NCBI GenBank assembly: GCA_017521025.1
Contig: JAFXEB010000033.1
Span: forward strand, 62,001-126,000
Source: Clostridia bacterium
Lineage (GTDB): Bacteria > Bacillota > Clostridia > Oscillospirales > CAG-382
Length of the DNA: 64,000 nucleotides
Direction of reading: 5' to 3'
A model generated the notes under the pieces. The model had not been told where the DNA came from and did no database searches. It saw only the letters and a program-made list of their open reading frames with translations. Position 1 is the stretch's first letter. Each line of letters begins with the position of its first letter. The translations under genes were made by a program, and so were the position numbers. This document shows, one piece after another, positions 42,042 to 51,230 of this stretch.

Positions 42042-44801
42042 TTAGAAGCCTTCTATAAGGTCTGCGTCGTACCTGAGTATCATAGCGGCATCAAGGCTGT
42101 TTACCTTGCCGTCATTGGTAACGTCACCTAACGGCTTCTGCTGCTCGGTAAGCTCGTACAGGTCTGCATCATAACGCAGAACGAGTGCGGCATCGAGGCT
42201 GTTAACCTTACCGTCAAGGTTTACGTCACCGAGAGCGTAGGTCCTTTCATAAAGAGCGGTAACGGTGATATCCTCGGTGATGTTTGCAAACTCCTTGTCC
42301 CAGCCCGTGAAGGCATAGCCCTCTACCGCAGGAGCCTCAGGCGCTGTTGCTGCCTTACCCTCCTCTACGGTCTGGGCCTCGATAACCTCTCCATCCTTGC
42401 CCACAAAGGTAACGGTATAGGTCTCCAGGGGAGGCGCTTTTGTAAGCACCTGAACCTCACCAAGTCCGAAAAGGAAGGTGGGTGTATCAAAGGTTACTTT
42501 AATGTAACGGGCAGAGAAGGTATCGTTTGCCTGAAGAGTAAGGTTGTAATAATGGGTGTTGGTAACAGCGGCAGAATTGAGTCTGCGGGTGGGAGTGGTA
42601 TACGTCTCGCCATCTACGCTGTAGTGGAAATCTGCGCTGTCAAGCTTACCGAAGCTTGAACCGTTTTCGATAATATTGCGCAGGCAGACAAACTCGATAT
42701 CGTTTACTACCTCGCCAAGGTCGATGGTTATGGAAACAGGCTTGTTACTGCCTGAACGGATAGCAAGGGTACAGTTGTCGCTGAAGGAGCCCGACGTACC
42801 CAGCTTACCGTCAGTAAGTCTGGGAGGCGTAGTCTCGGCAGTGGTTTTGGAATAATAACGGGGGTCTGCGCTTGAATTATATGCCTCAATCGCTGCACCG
42901 TTGCAAAGGAACTCATAGCTCTTGCCAAGGGCAACGTTAACACAGCGGTCAGAGGGCTCGTCAGCAGGAAGATTCTCCTCCACCTCGGGTATAGGTTCTT
43001 CCTTGGGCTCGTTTACGTCAACCATAGCGTAAACCTCAAGCTCGTCAAACTGCAGTGCGTAGTTGTCGGTACCGAAAAGCACCTTTACATAGCGGCCTTT
43101 CTGTGCCTCGGTAAAGCTGTAGGTAAAGTCATAAACACCGCTGATAGCAGTATTTGTGCGGTTCAGGGTGCCTATAGCAGAGGTGCCCCAATTCTGACCG
43201 TCGTCAGAGAAGAATACGATTACGTTTTTGGTATCAAAGGAGCGGTTACCGCCTACGCTTACACCTCTCCACGTGATGTTGCGTATATCGGTGCGTTCCT
43301 TTTCAAGGTCCATCACCACGTTAAGCTGATGACCTGTGTCGATCGTGGTGATGCAAAGCTTTTCAGCCTTGTCCTCGGCGGTGCGGTAGTAGCCGTTGGT
43401 AAGCTTTTTACCCGTATCGCCCGTTACGGTGGAGAGGTAAGAGGGCTCGTAGTTGCCAAACTGCTTTGTAACATAGCTCTTGTTAAGAGCGACGTTACGA
43501 AGCTCGGTACCCTCGGTATCAGTTATAGGCTCGTACTGCTTTTCGGGCAGAGGCTCTGCATCGGGGTCACGGACGATGAGTATGGTGTTTGCGACAGGTC
43601 TCTCGGGAGATGCGCCTATGTACTCATAGTTAAATCTGCCGTCACCCTCGCTGATAACTGCCGCAGTGGAGCCACCGCCGTCAAAGTTGATTATGTCGGT
43701 ACAGTTGTAGGGCTCCATCAGCTCCATAAGCATATCGTAGTTAAAGCCGTTAGTGCCCGTGCCCACGTTCTTTCTGCCGTCGCATACGAAATAGACTATG
43801 GTGCCGTCCTCTTTTATGCCGAGAACGCTGCGGGGTGCAAACTGATCGGAAAGTCCGGGATCGTTGATGTCGCCGTTTGCCCAACGGTCATAGCCGTCCA
43901 CTTTCATGGTCTGGTGGGCATAAATGGCGTGATAAGCGTTCTCCATTGCCTCCTTGGACTCTTCCACAGTCTCAACTATATGGAGGCTTACCTCTGCCCC
44001 CACTTCAAGGGCGGTCAGGTCGATATTGGCACCTGCGGAAAGGATGAACTGATTCTCACCTATAGCGGTAGCGCCATTGCTTGCTATCTTGTTGACAGTA
44101 CCCTTGAGTATGCCGCCAACAGAAAGCACGCCCTCGGTAATATCGCACACTATCTCCGTTCTGGTTTCGGCGGAGGGTACGGGGCTTGCGTAGCCTAAAT
44201 CACGGTCAAAGAAATAAATAGCGTCTGCGCCATAGCTTACCGCCCTTTTGTTTATGGCAGAAAGCTTGCTACTGTAATCAACACCGCCTATTTTGAGTCC
44301 GTAGGCAAGACGGCTGTATACCACGTCTGCGGTACCGTCCTCAGCGATAACAAGGTTGTACTGCTGAAGTCCCACTGTGGACACTACAAGCTTACCCTCG
44401 GTAACGTACATACCGATAGGAGTGCCGTAGTTGGCGCTTTCCATAGAGAAGAAGTCACCGTTTATTGCGGCGTATACCTCAAGTCCCTCTTTATATGCGT
44501 TTTTGGCGTCAGCCATAACCGTATATCCGTTGCTTGCTTTGGTATGGTAAACATAGCTGCGGAAATCGCTTTCCTTAGGGTTAAACTCCAGCGCAAAGCA
44601 GGACTGAGGCTTGCCGTCGCTGTAATTAAAGCTGTATTCGTTATACACAAGTCCATCACCGAGAACATGGGTCTCGGCGTTTGTTACGGTGTACTCAGCG
44701 GCTTTGTCACCCTTAAGCAGGACGGCACCCGCAGGGATACTGCCAAGCAGAGTGATTAGCGCTATAGCCAATGCAAGAAACGAAGTCAGTCTTCTTTTCA
44801 T
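42042..44801 (-). CDS. Secreted phosphodiester glycosidase-type protein with two F5/8 C-like domains and a dockerin
   Basis: The 919-residue product starts at ATG 44801 (GGGAGG upstream) with a signal peptide (about 1-27). Residues about 85-415 match the NAGPA/phosphodiester glycosidase family: AAINGDFFS, then a later IINFDGGGSTAAVIS near 366-380. These enzymes uncover or remove GlcNAc-phosphodiester groups; in bacteria they act on cell-surface glycans. Two F5/8-type C-like modules follow at about 432-590 and 619-775, then an InlB-type repeat (about 792-850; GYAFTGWDKEFANITEDIT). A C-terminal dockerin (854-919) has two SLDAA.(L/M)xLRYDADL repeats. The dockerin implies docking on a cohesin partner not seen here. 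Confidence 0.88.
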   Translation of the reverse strand: MKRRLTSFLALAIALITLLGSIPAGAVLLKGDKAAEYTVTNAETHVLGDGLVYNEYSFNYSDGKPQSCFALEFNPKESDFRSYVYHTKASNGYTVMADAKNAYKEGLEVYAAINGDFFSMESANYGTPIGMYVTEGKLVVSTVGLQQYNLVIAEDGTADVVYSRLAYGLKIGGVDYSSKLSAINKRAVSYGADAIYFFDRDLGYASPVPSAETRTEIVCDITEGVLSVGGILKGTVNKIASNGATAIGENQFILSAGANIDLTALEVGAEVSLHIVETVEESKEAMENAYHAIYAHQTMKVDGYDRWANGDINDPGLSDQFAPRSVLGIKEDGTIVYFVCDGRKNVGTGTNGFNYDMLMELMEPYNCTDIINFDGGGSTAAVISEGDGRFNYEYIGASPERPVANTILIVRDPDAEPLPEKQYEPITDTEGTELRNVALNKSYVTKQFGNYEPSYLSTVTGDTGKKLTNGYYRTAEDKAEKLCITTIDTGHQLNVVMDLEKERTDIRNITWRGVSVGGNRSFDTKNVIVFFSDDGQNWGTSAIGTLNRTNTAISGVYDFTYSFTEAQKGRYVKVLFGTDNYALQFDELEVYAMVDVNEPKEEPIPEVEENLPADEPSDRCVNVALGKSYEFLCNGAAIEAYNSSADPRYYSKTTAETTPPRLTDGKLGTSGSFSDNCTLAIRSGSNKPVSITIDLGEVVNDIEFVCLRNIIENGSSFGKLDSADFHYSVDGETYTTPTRRLNSAAVTNTHYYNLTLQANDTFSARYIKVTFDTPTFLFGLGEVQVLTKAPPLETYTVTFVGKDGEVIEAQTVEEGKAATAPEAPAVEGYAFTGWDKEFANITEDITVTALYERTYALGDVNLDGKVNSLDAALVLRYDADLYELTEQQKPLGDVTNDGKVNSLDAAMILRYDADLIEGF

Positions 44802-44907
44802 AAATGCTGTTCCTCCCACAATATATTATGTTTTTTGCTTTGATAAACTGATTATAGCACAGATAACAGGGTTTGTCTCTACCCTATCCGAATTTTCGGC
44901 ACTTTTT

Positions 44908-46719
44908 TTACGAAAACTGAGAATTGTAAAGGCTGCTGTAAAAACCGCCAAGACGTATCAGCTCATCGTGGCTGCCCTGCTCGATAACGGTGCCGTCCTT
45001 CACTACAAGTATGGTATCGGCATTTTTTATAGTGGAAAGCCTATGGGCGATAACAAAGCATGTTCTGCCACGCATCAGAGAATCCATCGCCTCTTGTATC
45101 TGTATCTCTGTGCGTGAGTCTACGTTGGACGTAGCCTCGTCGAGAATAAGCATGGGCGCATCGGACAGGAAGGCACGGGCTATTGTGATAAGCTGCTTTT
45201 GGCCCTTGGATACGTTGACACCGTCATCGGACAAAACAGTGTTATAGCCATCGGGCAGGCTTTCGATAAAGCTGTCTATCTTAGCCGCCCTTGCCGCCGC
45301 CTTTACCTCATCCTCGGTAGCGTTTTCTCTGCCGTATACTATATTTTCGTAAACCGTGCCGTGGAAAAGCCACGTGTCCTGCAGTACCATAGTATAGGCA
45401 AGGCGCAGATCGGCACGCTTTATCTTAAGAGACGGAACCAAATCAATGCGTATCACGCCTGTATCGGGGTCATAAAAGCGCATAAGCAGATTAATTACGG
45501 TAGTTTTGCCTGCGCCCGTAGGACCGACTATAGCTACGGTCTGACCCGCAGATGCCTTTACAGATATATTTTTCAGTATCTGCTTTTCGGGGGTGTAGCC
45601 AAAGGATACGCTGTCTATCTCCACGTCGCCCTTTACATTCTTAAGCTCTGCGGCATCCTCTGCATCCCTGGGCTCAGACTCCTCATCAAGTATGCGGAAT
45701 ACCCTCTCCGCCGCAGAAAAGGCAGACTGAAATTCGTGCAGGATATTGGAGAACTCGTTTATAGGCCCTGCAAATTTGCGGGAATACTGAACGAACTGTG
45801 CCACACCGCCAAGGCTTATGAACAGCATAGAGCCTGCAGCAAAGGTACCGTTTTGAGAATACATATACAATATGCCGCCGAATATGGCTACCATGGCTAT
45901 GGAGAAGTTGTTTATAAGGTTTATGCTGGGAAAAAGAAGGGCGGCGTTATACTCTGCCTTATAGTAAGCGTCCATTGCGTCCTCATTACGGCGGCTGAAA
46001 CGCTCGGATATCACATCCTGCCTGCCGTAAGCTTCTATACTGCGGGCACCGGACAGCATCTCCTCGGCATAGCCGTTGAGCTCACCGTATTTCTTTGACC
46101 TTGCCCTGAACAGAGGGCGCACTTTTTTTGAACGGTAGCGGGTAAAGAGGATGGAAACGGGCACGGTAAACACAAAAATAAGTATCATCGGCTTTGATAT
46201 CTGCCACATAAATATCAGCGAGCCTACAACTGTATACACGCTGGTCATAACCTGCACCAGGTCATGGGAAAGGGTGCTGTTTATGGTGTCGATATCGTAG
46301 GAGATGTGGCTTATTATATCACCCGTGGGGTGGGTATCAAAATAGCCAACGGGAAGAGTGTTGAGTTTTTCGAACACCTGACGGCGCATTTTATATATGA
46401 TGCGCTGGCTTAGGTGTATCATTATAACCGCCAGCACGTAGGACAAAAGCGCCGAGGCAGCGTAGCATATTATCATCCTTGCCACGTTAGACCACACCGT
46501 CGGGAAGTCGACGCCGCCTGCCGCCTCGATAGCGTCGAGCGCAGCACCCGAATAGCGGGGACCCATAAGTGAAAGCTGGTTTGAAAGCAGAGTGAAAATC
46601 ACCGCAGGCACAAAAAGATGCCATTGGCTGACAACGTAGCCGCCCAAACGGAGCATTATACCCTTGTTGTCACGTTTTTTTGCAGAGCTTGTATTATTGT
46701 TCTTAGTCAAGGAAGGCAC
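44908..46719 (-). CDS. ABC exporter half-transporter with canonical catalytic site
   Basis: The 603-residue protein has six TM helices (about 25-330) and a C-terminal ATPase: Walker A GPTGAGKT (about 397-404), signature VSKGQKQ, Walker B LILDEATSNVD with the catalytic Glu, and H-loop AHRLST. Its signature is non-canonical while its Walker B and H-loop are intact. The partner encoded upstream is the reverse. This is the pattern of heterodimeric BmrCD/TM287-288-type exporters with one competent ATP site. Its start overlaps the partner's end by 17 bases. The substrate is unknown; multidrug or lipid-like cargo is plausible. Confidence 0.88.
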   Translation of the reverse strand: MPSLTKNNNTSSAKKRDNKGIMLRLGGYVVSQWHLFVPAVIFTLLSNQLSLMGPRYSGAALDAIEAAGGVDFPTVWSNVARMIICYAASALLSYVLAVIMIHLSQRIIYKMRRQVFEKLNTLPVGYFDTHPTGDIISHISYDIDTINSTLSHDLVQVMTSVYTVVGSLIFMWQISKPMILIFVFTVPVSILFTRYRSKKVRPLFRARSKKYGELNGYAEEMLSGARSIEAYGRQDVISERFSRRNEDAMDAYYKAEYNAALLFPSINLINNFSIAMVAIFGGILYMYSQNGTFAAGSMLFISLGGVAQFVQYSRKFAGPINEFSNILHEFQSAFSAAERVFRILDEESEPRDAEDAAELKNVKGDVEIDSVSFGYTPEKQILKNISVKASAGQTVAIVGPTGAGKTTVINLLMRFYDPDTGVIRIDLVPSLKIKRADLRLAYTMVLQDTWLFHGTVYENIVYGRENATEDEVKAAARAAKIDSFIESLPDGYNTVLSDDGVNVSKGQKQLITIARAFLSDAPMLILDEATSNVDSRTEIQIQEAMDSLMRGRTCFVIAHRLSTIKNADTILVVKDGTVIEQGSHDELIRLGGFYSSLYNSQFS

Positions 46720-48421
46720 CTCCCATCTGAGAGTCGCTTATTTCCCTGTACTCGGGGCAGCTTTCCATAAGCTGTGTATGGCTACCGCTGCCGATGACCT
46801 TGCCCTTATCGAGGACTATTATAAGGTCACAGCCCTTGACAGAGCTCACTCGCTGAGCCACCGTCACGAGAGTAGTGTCCTGCATACCCTCTGCTATTGC
46901 GGCACGGAGGTTTGCGTCGGTCTTATAATCGAGAGCAGAGGAAGAGTCATCAAGGATAAGTATGTCCGGCTTTGCGGCGACGGCACGGGCTATAAGTATC
47001 CGCTGCCTTTGACCGCCCGACACATTGGTGCCCTTGGATGAAAGCAGCCTGTCATAGCCACCCTCTGCCGCCGTGATAAAGTCATGTGCCTGTGCGAGCT
47101 TTGCGGCGCTTATCACTGCCTCCTTGCTCAGCTCTCTGCCAAACCTGATGTTCTCCTCTACCGTGTCGGCGTATATAAAGTCATTTTGAAGTGCCACGCC
47201 TATTCTGCAGCTAAGCTCCTCTCTGCTGTAGGAATCAAGCCGTCTCCCATCAAGAGTAATAGTTCCGCTGTCCGGCTCATAAAAGCGCAAAAGCAGCTTG
47301 ATAAGAGTGGATTTGCCGCTACCCGTTGCGCCGATTATGCCCAGACTGCCGCCCTTGCGGACGGAAAATGATACACTGTCAAGGTTGCGCTTTTTGCCGA
47401 AGTAGGAGAAGCATACGTTGTCAAAGCTTATGTAGCTGTCAGAAGGGTCGGTCTTTTCGCACTCGGTAACGGTATAGGTGGAGGGAGTGCACAGCACCTC
47501 AGCTATTCTCCCTGCGGAGGCGGCGCATTTGGTGTACATTACAAACATACGAGAAAGGGACATCATAGCCATTGATATAAGGGTAAAGTACTGCATAAAG
47601 GCGATGACGGTGGCAGGCGAGGACAGTCCCTTAGCTACACGGATAGCCGCCACGGCCACAACTGCTGCGATGCCCAGATTCATAAGCAGGGTCATAACGG
47701 GGTTGACTACGCCCATTATTACGCCAGCCTTGCGCTCCTGCCCCGCAAGTGCCCTGTTTACCCTGTCATAGCGTCGGTTTTCGTACTCGTTTTTAGAGAG
47801 TGCCTTTATTACACGAATACCCTGCGCATCCTCTCGGACAACACGCACCATATCATCCACAGACCTTTGCACTCCTGTATACAGGGGCACGCCCTTGCGG
47901 GATATGCTGTAGACGGTTATAAATATCAGCGGCAGGGTAGCTATCATAACAAGCGCCAGTGCGCTGTCCATAACCAGCGTTATGGATATACCGCCAATAA
48001 GCAGGATGGGGGCACGCACGCCCATCCTTTGCATCATACCGATAAAGTTGTGTACATTGTAGGTGTCGGTGGTTATTCTTGACTCAAGGGAGGGAATAGT
48101 AAAGCGGTCGGTATCTGCGGAGGACAGATACAGCGTCCTCTGAAACAGCTCGGCACGCATTGACTTGGAAAACCTTGTGGTGACGCCTGCCGCCATTCGG
48201 TTTGCCACTATGTTGAAAACGCAGGCGGCAACAGCACAAAGCACCATAAGTCCGCCATAGAGCACAATTTTGCCTACGTCCTCGGTCACTATTACGTTTT
48301 CAAGTATATGGGTAAGAATAAAGGGCAAAAACAGCTCAGCCATGGTGCCCGAGACCTTTATTACAAACCCTATTGCCATACGTTTTTTGTAGGGCAACAG
48401 ATATGACAGTATTTTTCTCAT
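46703..48421 (-). CDS. ABC exporter half-transporter with degenerate catalytic site
   Basis: The 572-residue protein starts at ATG 48421, directly after the marR stop. It has six TM helices and an ATPase with Walker A GATGSGKS, a canonical VSGGQRQ signature, but Asp instead of Glu after Walker B (LILDDSSSALD) and Gln in place of the H-loop His (VAQRVSS). It therefore contributes the signature to the partner's active site but cannot hydrolyse well at its own. The order marR-this gene-partner is a single transcript. Confidence 0.88.
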   Translation of the reverse strand: MRKILSYLLPYKKRMAIGFVIKVSGTMAELFLPFILTHILENVIVTEDVGKIVLYGGLMVLCAVAACVFNIVANRMAAGVTTRFSKSMRAELFQRTLYLSSADTDRFTIPSLESRITTDTYNVHNFIGMMQRMGVRAPILLIGGISITLVMDSALALVMIATLPLIFITVYSISRKGVPLYTGVQRSVDDMVRVVREDAQGIRVIKALSKNEYENRRYDRVNRALAGQERKAGVIMGVVNPVMTLLMNLGIAAVVAVAAIRVAKGLSSPATVIAFMQYFTLISMAMMSLSRMFVMYTKCAASAGRIAEVLCTPSTYTVTECEKTDPSDSYISFDNVCFSYFGKKRNLDSVSFSVRKGGSLGIIGATGSGKSTLIKLLLRFYEPDSGTITLDGRRLDSYSREELSCRIGVALQNDFIYADTVEENIRFGRELSKEAVISAAKLAQAHDFITAAEGGYDRLLSSKGTNVSGGQRQRILIARAVAAKPDILILDDSSSALDYKTDANLRAAIAEGMQDTTLVTVAQRVSSVKGCDLIIVLDKGKVIGSGSHTQLMESCPEYREISDSQMGGAFLD

Positions 48422-48423
48422 AG

Positions 48424-48861
48424 CTACCCTTCCCTGCACTCCGATGCTACAGCTTTTGCGTTCTGCTCCATTTGCAAAAGCACTCTGTAAAAGACCTCAA
48501 GCTCGCCCTCTGACACTCCTGCGGCAATGAGGCTGTTCCATTGGACGGAAACGGCACGCACCGCAGGGAGCACAGAAAGCAGCTTTTCGGTAGGATATAC
48601 CAATACGCACCGCTTATCCTCGGGCTTTGGGGCACGGGTGATGTAGCCGTCCTCCTCAAGCTGGGACAGCGCACGGGTTACGGTACTTTTGTTAAGACAC
48701 AGCTCTCTGGCAAGCTCCTCTTGGGAGCAGCCCGCCATACGGGCTATTGCAAGCACATAGGCGTGGTGAAAGGCGCAAAGTCCCCGGGCACCCAGCCTTG
48801 CATTTCTGAAAACCGACTGACAGCGGCTTATATTATTAAGGCTTTTCATTATTTTTGGCAT
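48424..48861 (-). CDS. MarR-family regulator of the first ABC exporter
   Basis: The 145-residue protein has the MarR winged helix: CSQEELARELCLNKSTVTRALSQLEEDGYITR (about 44-75), with the wing at PKPEDKRCVLVYPTEKL. ATG 48861 follows AAGGAG. It lies 2 bases upstream of the ABC pair and behind a promoter overlapped by two palindromes, so it probably represses its own operon and is relieved by an exporter substrate. Confidence 0.88.
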   Translation of the reverse strand: MPKIMKSLNNISRCQSVFRNARLGARGLCAFHHAYVLAIARMAGCSQEELARELCLNKSTVTRALSQLEEDGYITRAPKPEDKRCVLVYPTEKLLSVLPAVRAVSVQWNSLIAAGVSEGELEVFYRVLLQMEQNAKAVASECREG

Positions 48862-48885
48862 AGCAAGCTCCTTGCTGGTATATTA

Positions 48886-48914
48886 GTTGCACATACAACA
48901 GTTGCATCTGCAAC
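48886..48914. promoter_or_regulatory. Tandem MarR operators
   Basis: GTTGCACATACAAC (48886-48899) and GTTGCATCTGCAAC (48901-48914) are adjacent 14-base palindromes, centre spacing 15 bases. They lie just downstream of the -10 box of the marR-ABC promoter. Confidence 0.75.
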
Positions 48915-48915
48915 G

Positions 48916-48944
48916 ATTATACTACCAAGCCACCGATAAGTCAA
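48916..48944 (-). promoter_or_regulatory. Sigma-A promoter of the marR-ABC operon
   Basis: On the minus strand TTGACT (48944-48939) and TATAAT (48921-48916) are 17 bases apart. Confidence 0.8.
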
Positions 48945-48981
48945 GGGGCAACGCAGAAAGATAAAGCAACCCAATAAAAAA

Positions 48982-49009
48982 TCGGGGCAAAAGCTGTGCT
49001 CTGCCCCGA
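48982..49009 (-). terminator. Intrinsic terminator of the dockerin protein gene
   Basis: TCGGGGCA (48982-48989) pairs with TGCCCCGA (49002-49009), with a T-run on the minus strand side. Confidence 0.75.
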
Positions 49010-49030
49010 AAAAGTTGTTAGTTGTTTCTG

Positions 49031-49978
49031 TTATTTGCGTGCCATAACCGTATAAAGATCTTTGATAAGGCCTGCATCGTAGCGGAGGATAAAGGCGGCG
49101 TCAAGGCTGTTCACCTTGCCGTCGGAATTAACGTCTGCCGTGGTCATAAGGAGTCCATCCTCCCCCATAAGTCCTGCATCGTAACGAAGCACCATAGCGG
49201 CATCAAGGCTGTTTGCCTTACCGTCCACGTTTGCGTCACCCAGACCGACAATACAAGTGGACTCATCACCGTAGCCATAGACACGGAGCAATGACTTGTC
49301 ATAGTCTTCACCCTCAAAGAGTATGGCGCTGGTGCCTGCAACCCCTATATCTGCCACGTTTTCAGCAGAAACGTCATATGCGCCGTCTATGGTAAAGGTG
49401 TAGCTGTCACCTGTTTTGAAGCCGTTTACAGGGGTAAAATAAAGCCTTACAGCCATTTCACCATCCTCGGTACAGCCCTCCTTGACATGGTCGACATCCA
49501 CAAGCATATTTACGTTAAGCTTGCCCTTGCCCGTTACGGAATAGGGCTTGCAAAGTCCCTCGGCGGCAAAAACGGTCTCTATATAGGGGCCGTAGCCGGG
49601 GATATAATAGGTCTTTTCATAGGTAGGCCATGCTGTTATCATCTGGGGAGGTACACTGCCCGTTTTGCCGTCATTATTAAGTTCTCTGTCCGTCTGCCAA
49701 AGGGGCACAAGAGCGTCACCGTCAAAAAGCACGTCGCACTCAAAGGATACAAGCCCGTAAGCATCGGTAATATCCTTTACCACAATGTCAAGGGCGATAT
49801 AGTCCTTTGCCGCCTCACCGCTGTCTGCACCGTCAGCATCATAGCTGACCACGCTTGATATCATGTCAAGGCGGAAGGAACGGGGCACAAGCGGCTCACT
49901 CTCAGCGAAAACCGTGGACGCTCCGAAAGATGAAAGGATAAAAAACGCTGTCAAAAGCAACGACAAAAATTTTTTCAT
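49031..49978 (-). CDS. Secreted protein with cohesin-like/beta-sandwich domain and C-terminal dockerin
   Basis: The 315-residue product starts at ATG 49978 with a signal peptide (about 1-24, cleavage after VFAES). Residues about 35-225 contain AYGLVSFECDVLFDGDALVPLW, which resembles the early strands of cohesin or carbohydrate-binding beta-sandwiches. This assignment is tentative. Residues about 243-315 are a dockerin with two Ca2+-loop repeats (GDANVDGKANSLDAAMVLRYDAG and DVNSDGKVNSLDAAFILRYDAG, shown in part). If the first domain is a cohesin, this would be an adaptor with both binding modules. It is monocistronic. Confidence 0.78.
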   Translation of the reverse strand: MKKFLSLLLTAFFILSSFGASTVFAESEPLVPRSFRLDMISSVVSYDADGADSGEAAKDYIALDIVVKDITDAYGLVSFECDVLFDGDALVPLWQTDRELNNDGKTGSVPPQMITAWPTYEKTYYIPGYGPYIETVFAAEGLCKPYSVTGKGKLNVNMLVDVDHVKEGCTEDGEMAVRLYFTPVNGFKTGDSYTFTIDGAYDVSAENVADIGVAGTSAILFEGEDYDKSLLRVYGYGDESTCIVGLGDANVDGKANSLDAAMVLRYDAGLMGEDGLLMTTADVNSDGKVNSLDAAFILRYDAGLIKDLYTVMARK

Positions 49979-49997
49979 ATAGCTGACCTCACTGTTG

Positions 49998-50026
49998 TTG
50001 ACCTTTGCCCTTAGCTGTGGTATAAT
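49998..50026 (+). promoter_or_regulatory. Promoter of the small membrane protein gene
   Basis: TTGACC (49998-50003), a 17-base spacer and TATAAT (50021-50026), 31 bases before the ATG. Confidence 0.7.
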
Positions 50027-50057
50027 CACCGGGTAACAAGGGAAAAGGAGATAGAAT

Positions 50058-50324
50058 ATGGCTATAAAAGCAGTGTTTATTATTATCGGCGTTATTATCG
50101 GTTTTATGCAGTACGGGCTTTTAAGGACAGCCGCCGCATATATGACGGAAAACAAGGGGGCAGGCGGCGTAGTTCTGATAAAGCTTATGATTTACGCCCT
50201 TATAGGTGCCGTGCTGTTTATGTGGTTCAAGGACTACGCCTTCCTATGCATCGCAGGTGTGGGCGCAGGTATCATAGTCACGGCGGTAATAGACCTTGTA
50301 AGAAGCAAAAAGGCAAATAAATAA
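50058..50324 (+). CDS. Small membrane protein of unknown function
   Basis: The 88-residue protein has three TM segments (about 4-22, 38-57, 62-80) and a basic C-terminus. It starts after AAAAGGAG. No family is recognised; it could be an AtpI-like or DoxX-like small protein but no motif decides this. It is divergent from the dockerin gene and ends at a strong terminator. Confidence 0.6.
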   Translation: MAIKAVFIIIGVIIGFMQYGLLRTAAAYMTENKGAGGVVLIKLMIYALIGAVLFMWFKDYAFLCIAGVGAGIIVTAVIDLVRSKKANK

Positions 50325-50330
50325 GACGAA

Positions 50331-50364
50331 TTTGGCAGGGTGCTAAGCCCTGCCAAATCTTTTT
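50331..50364 (+). terminator. Intrinsic terminator
   Basis: TTTGGCAGGG (50331-50340) pairs with CCCTGCCAAA (50348-50357), followed by TCTTTTTA. It lies between the convergent small membrane protein gene and nagB. Confidence 0.85.
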
Positions 50365-50377
50365 ATCTAAGTATGGT

Positions 50378-51106
50378 TTAGCCCTCGTAAGCGGCCTTGT
50401 CGCAGATAAGGATAACGTCCTTATGAGCCTTAAGAACGGTGCAGGGAACCTGAGTGGTTATACGGTCATCCTCTACCATCTTCTTAACCACTGCGTGCTT
50501 GCTTGCGCCACTGGCAAGAACAAGTATCTTTTTAGCCTGCATAATGGTAGCAAGACCCATAGTAATAGCCTGAGTGGGAACGTCAGCCTTGGAAGCGAAG
50601 AAGCGTGCGTTAGCCTCGATGGTGTTGTCGGTAAGGTCGGTGAGGTGGGTGCCTGCATAAAGCTCATCCTCAGGCTCGTTAAAGCCGATGTGACCGTTCT
50701 GACCGAGACCGAGAACCTGAATATCAATACCGCCTGCTGCAGCAACAGCCTCGTCATAAGCCTTGCCCTCAGCGGCAGGGTCCTTTGCAAGACCGTTGGG
50801 AACGTGAGTCCTGCTCTTATCAATATCAACGTGGTCGAAAAGGTTGGTGTTCATAAAATATCTGTAGCTCTGATCGTGGGTGGGAGCAAGAGGATAATAC
50901 TCGTCAAGATTGTAGCTGGTAACATCCTTAAAGCTGATCTCACCTGCTTTGTTCATAGCCTGCAGGCACTTGTACATACCAACGGGAGTGCTACCCGTAG
51001 CAAGACCGAGGATAGAGTCGGGCTTGGACTTGAGCTGCTCGGCTATAACCTTAGCACCCTCAGCAGACATTTCATCATAGTTGTCGCAAACGATTACCTT
51101 AAGCAT
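50378..51106 (-). CDS. nagB: Glucosamine-6-phosphate deaminase
   Basis: The 242-residue enzyme turns glucosamine-6-phosphate into fructose-6-phosphate and ammonia. Motifs are LGLATGSTPVGMYKCL (about 34-49), SYNLDEYYPL with the catalytic Asp/Glu pair, and VLGLGQNGHIGFNEP (about 131-145). ATG 51106 follows GGAGG. No nagA or PTS gene is adjacent. A single-gene transcript from the promoter at 51149 is likely. It could recycle amino sugars released by the amidase and glycosidase encoded nearby. Confidence 0.95.
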   Translation of the reverse strand: MLKVIVCDNYDEMSAEGAKVIAEQLKSKPDSILGLATGSTPVGMYKCLQAMNKAGEISFKDVTSYNLDEYYPLAPTHDQSYRYFMNTNLFDHVDIDKSRTHVPNGLAKDPAAEGKAYDEAVAAAGGIDIQVLGLGQNGHIGFNEPEDELYAGTHLTDLTDNTIEANARFFASKADVPTQAITMGLATIMQAKKILVLASGASKHAVVKKMVEDDRITTQVPCTVLKAHKDVILICDKAAYEG

Positions 51107-51148
51107 TGTTAAAACCTCCGAATTTAGATATTCTTGTAATACAAGGCT

Positions 51149-51177
51149 ATTCTATACCAAACCGCTTTTCTTGTCAA
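51149..51177 (-). promoter_or_regulatory. Promoter of nagB
   Basis: On the minus strand TTGACA (51177-51172) and TAGAAT (51154-51149) are 17 bases apart. Confidence 0.8.
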
Positions 51178-51230
51178 GCGTGTGACGCATTTTTAAGAAA
51201 AGTTTTTTCGTCTTACCGCTTTGCAAAAGC

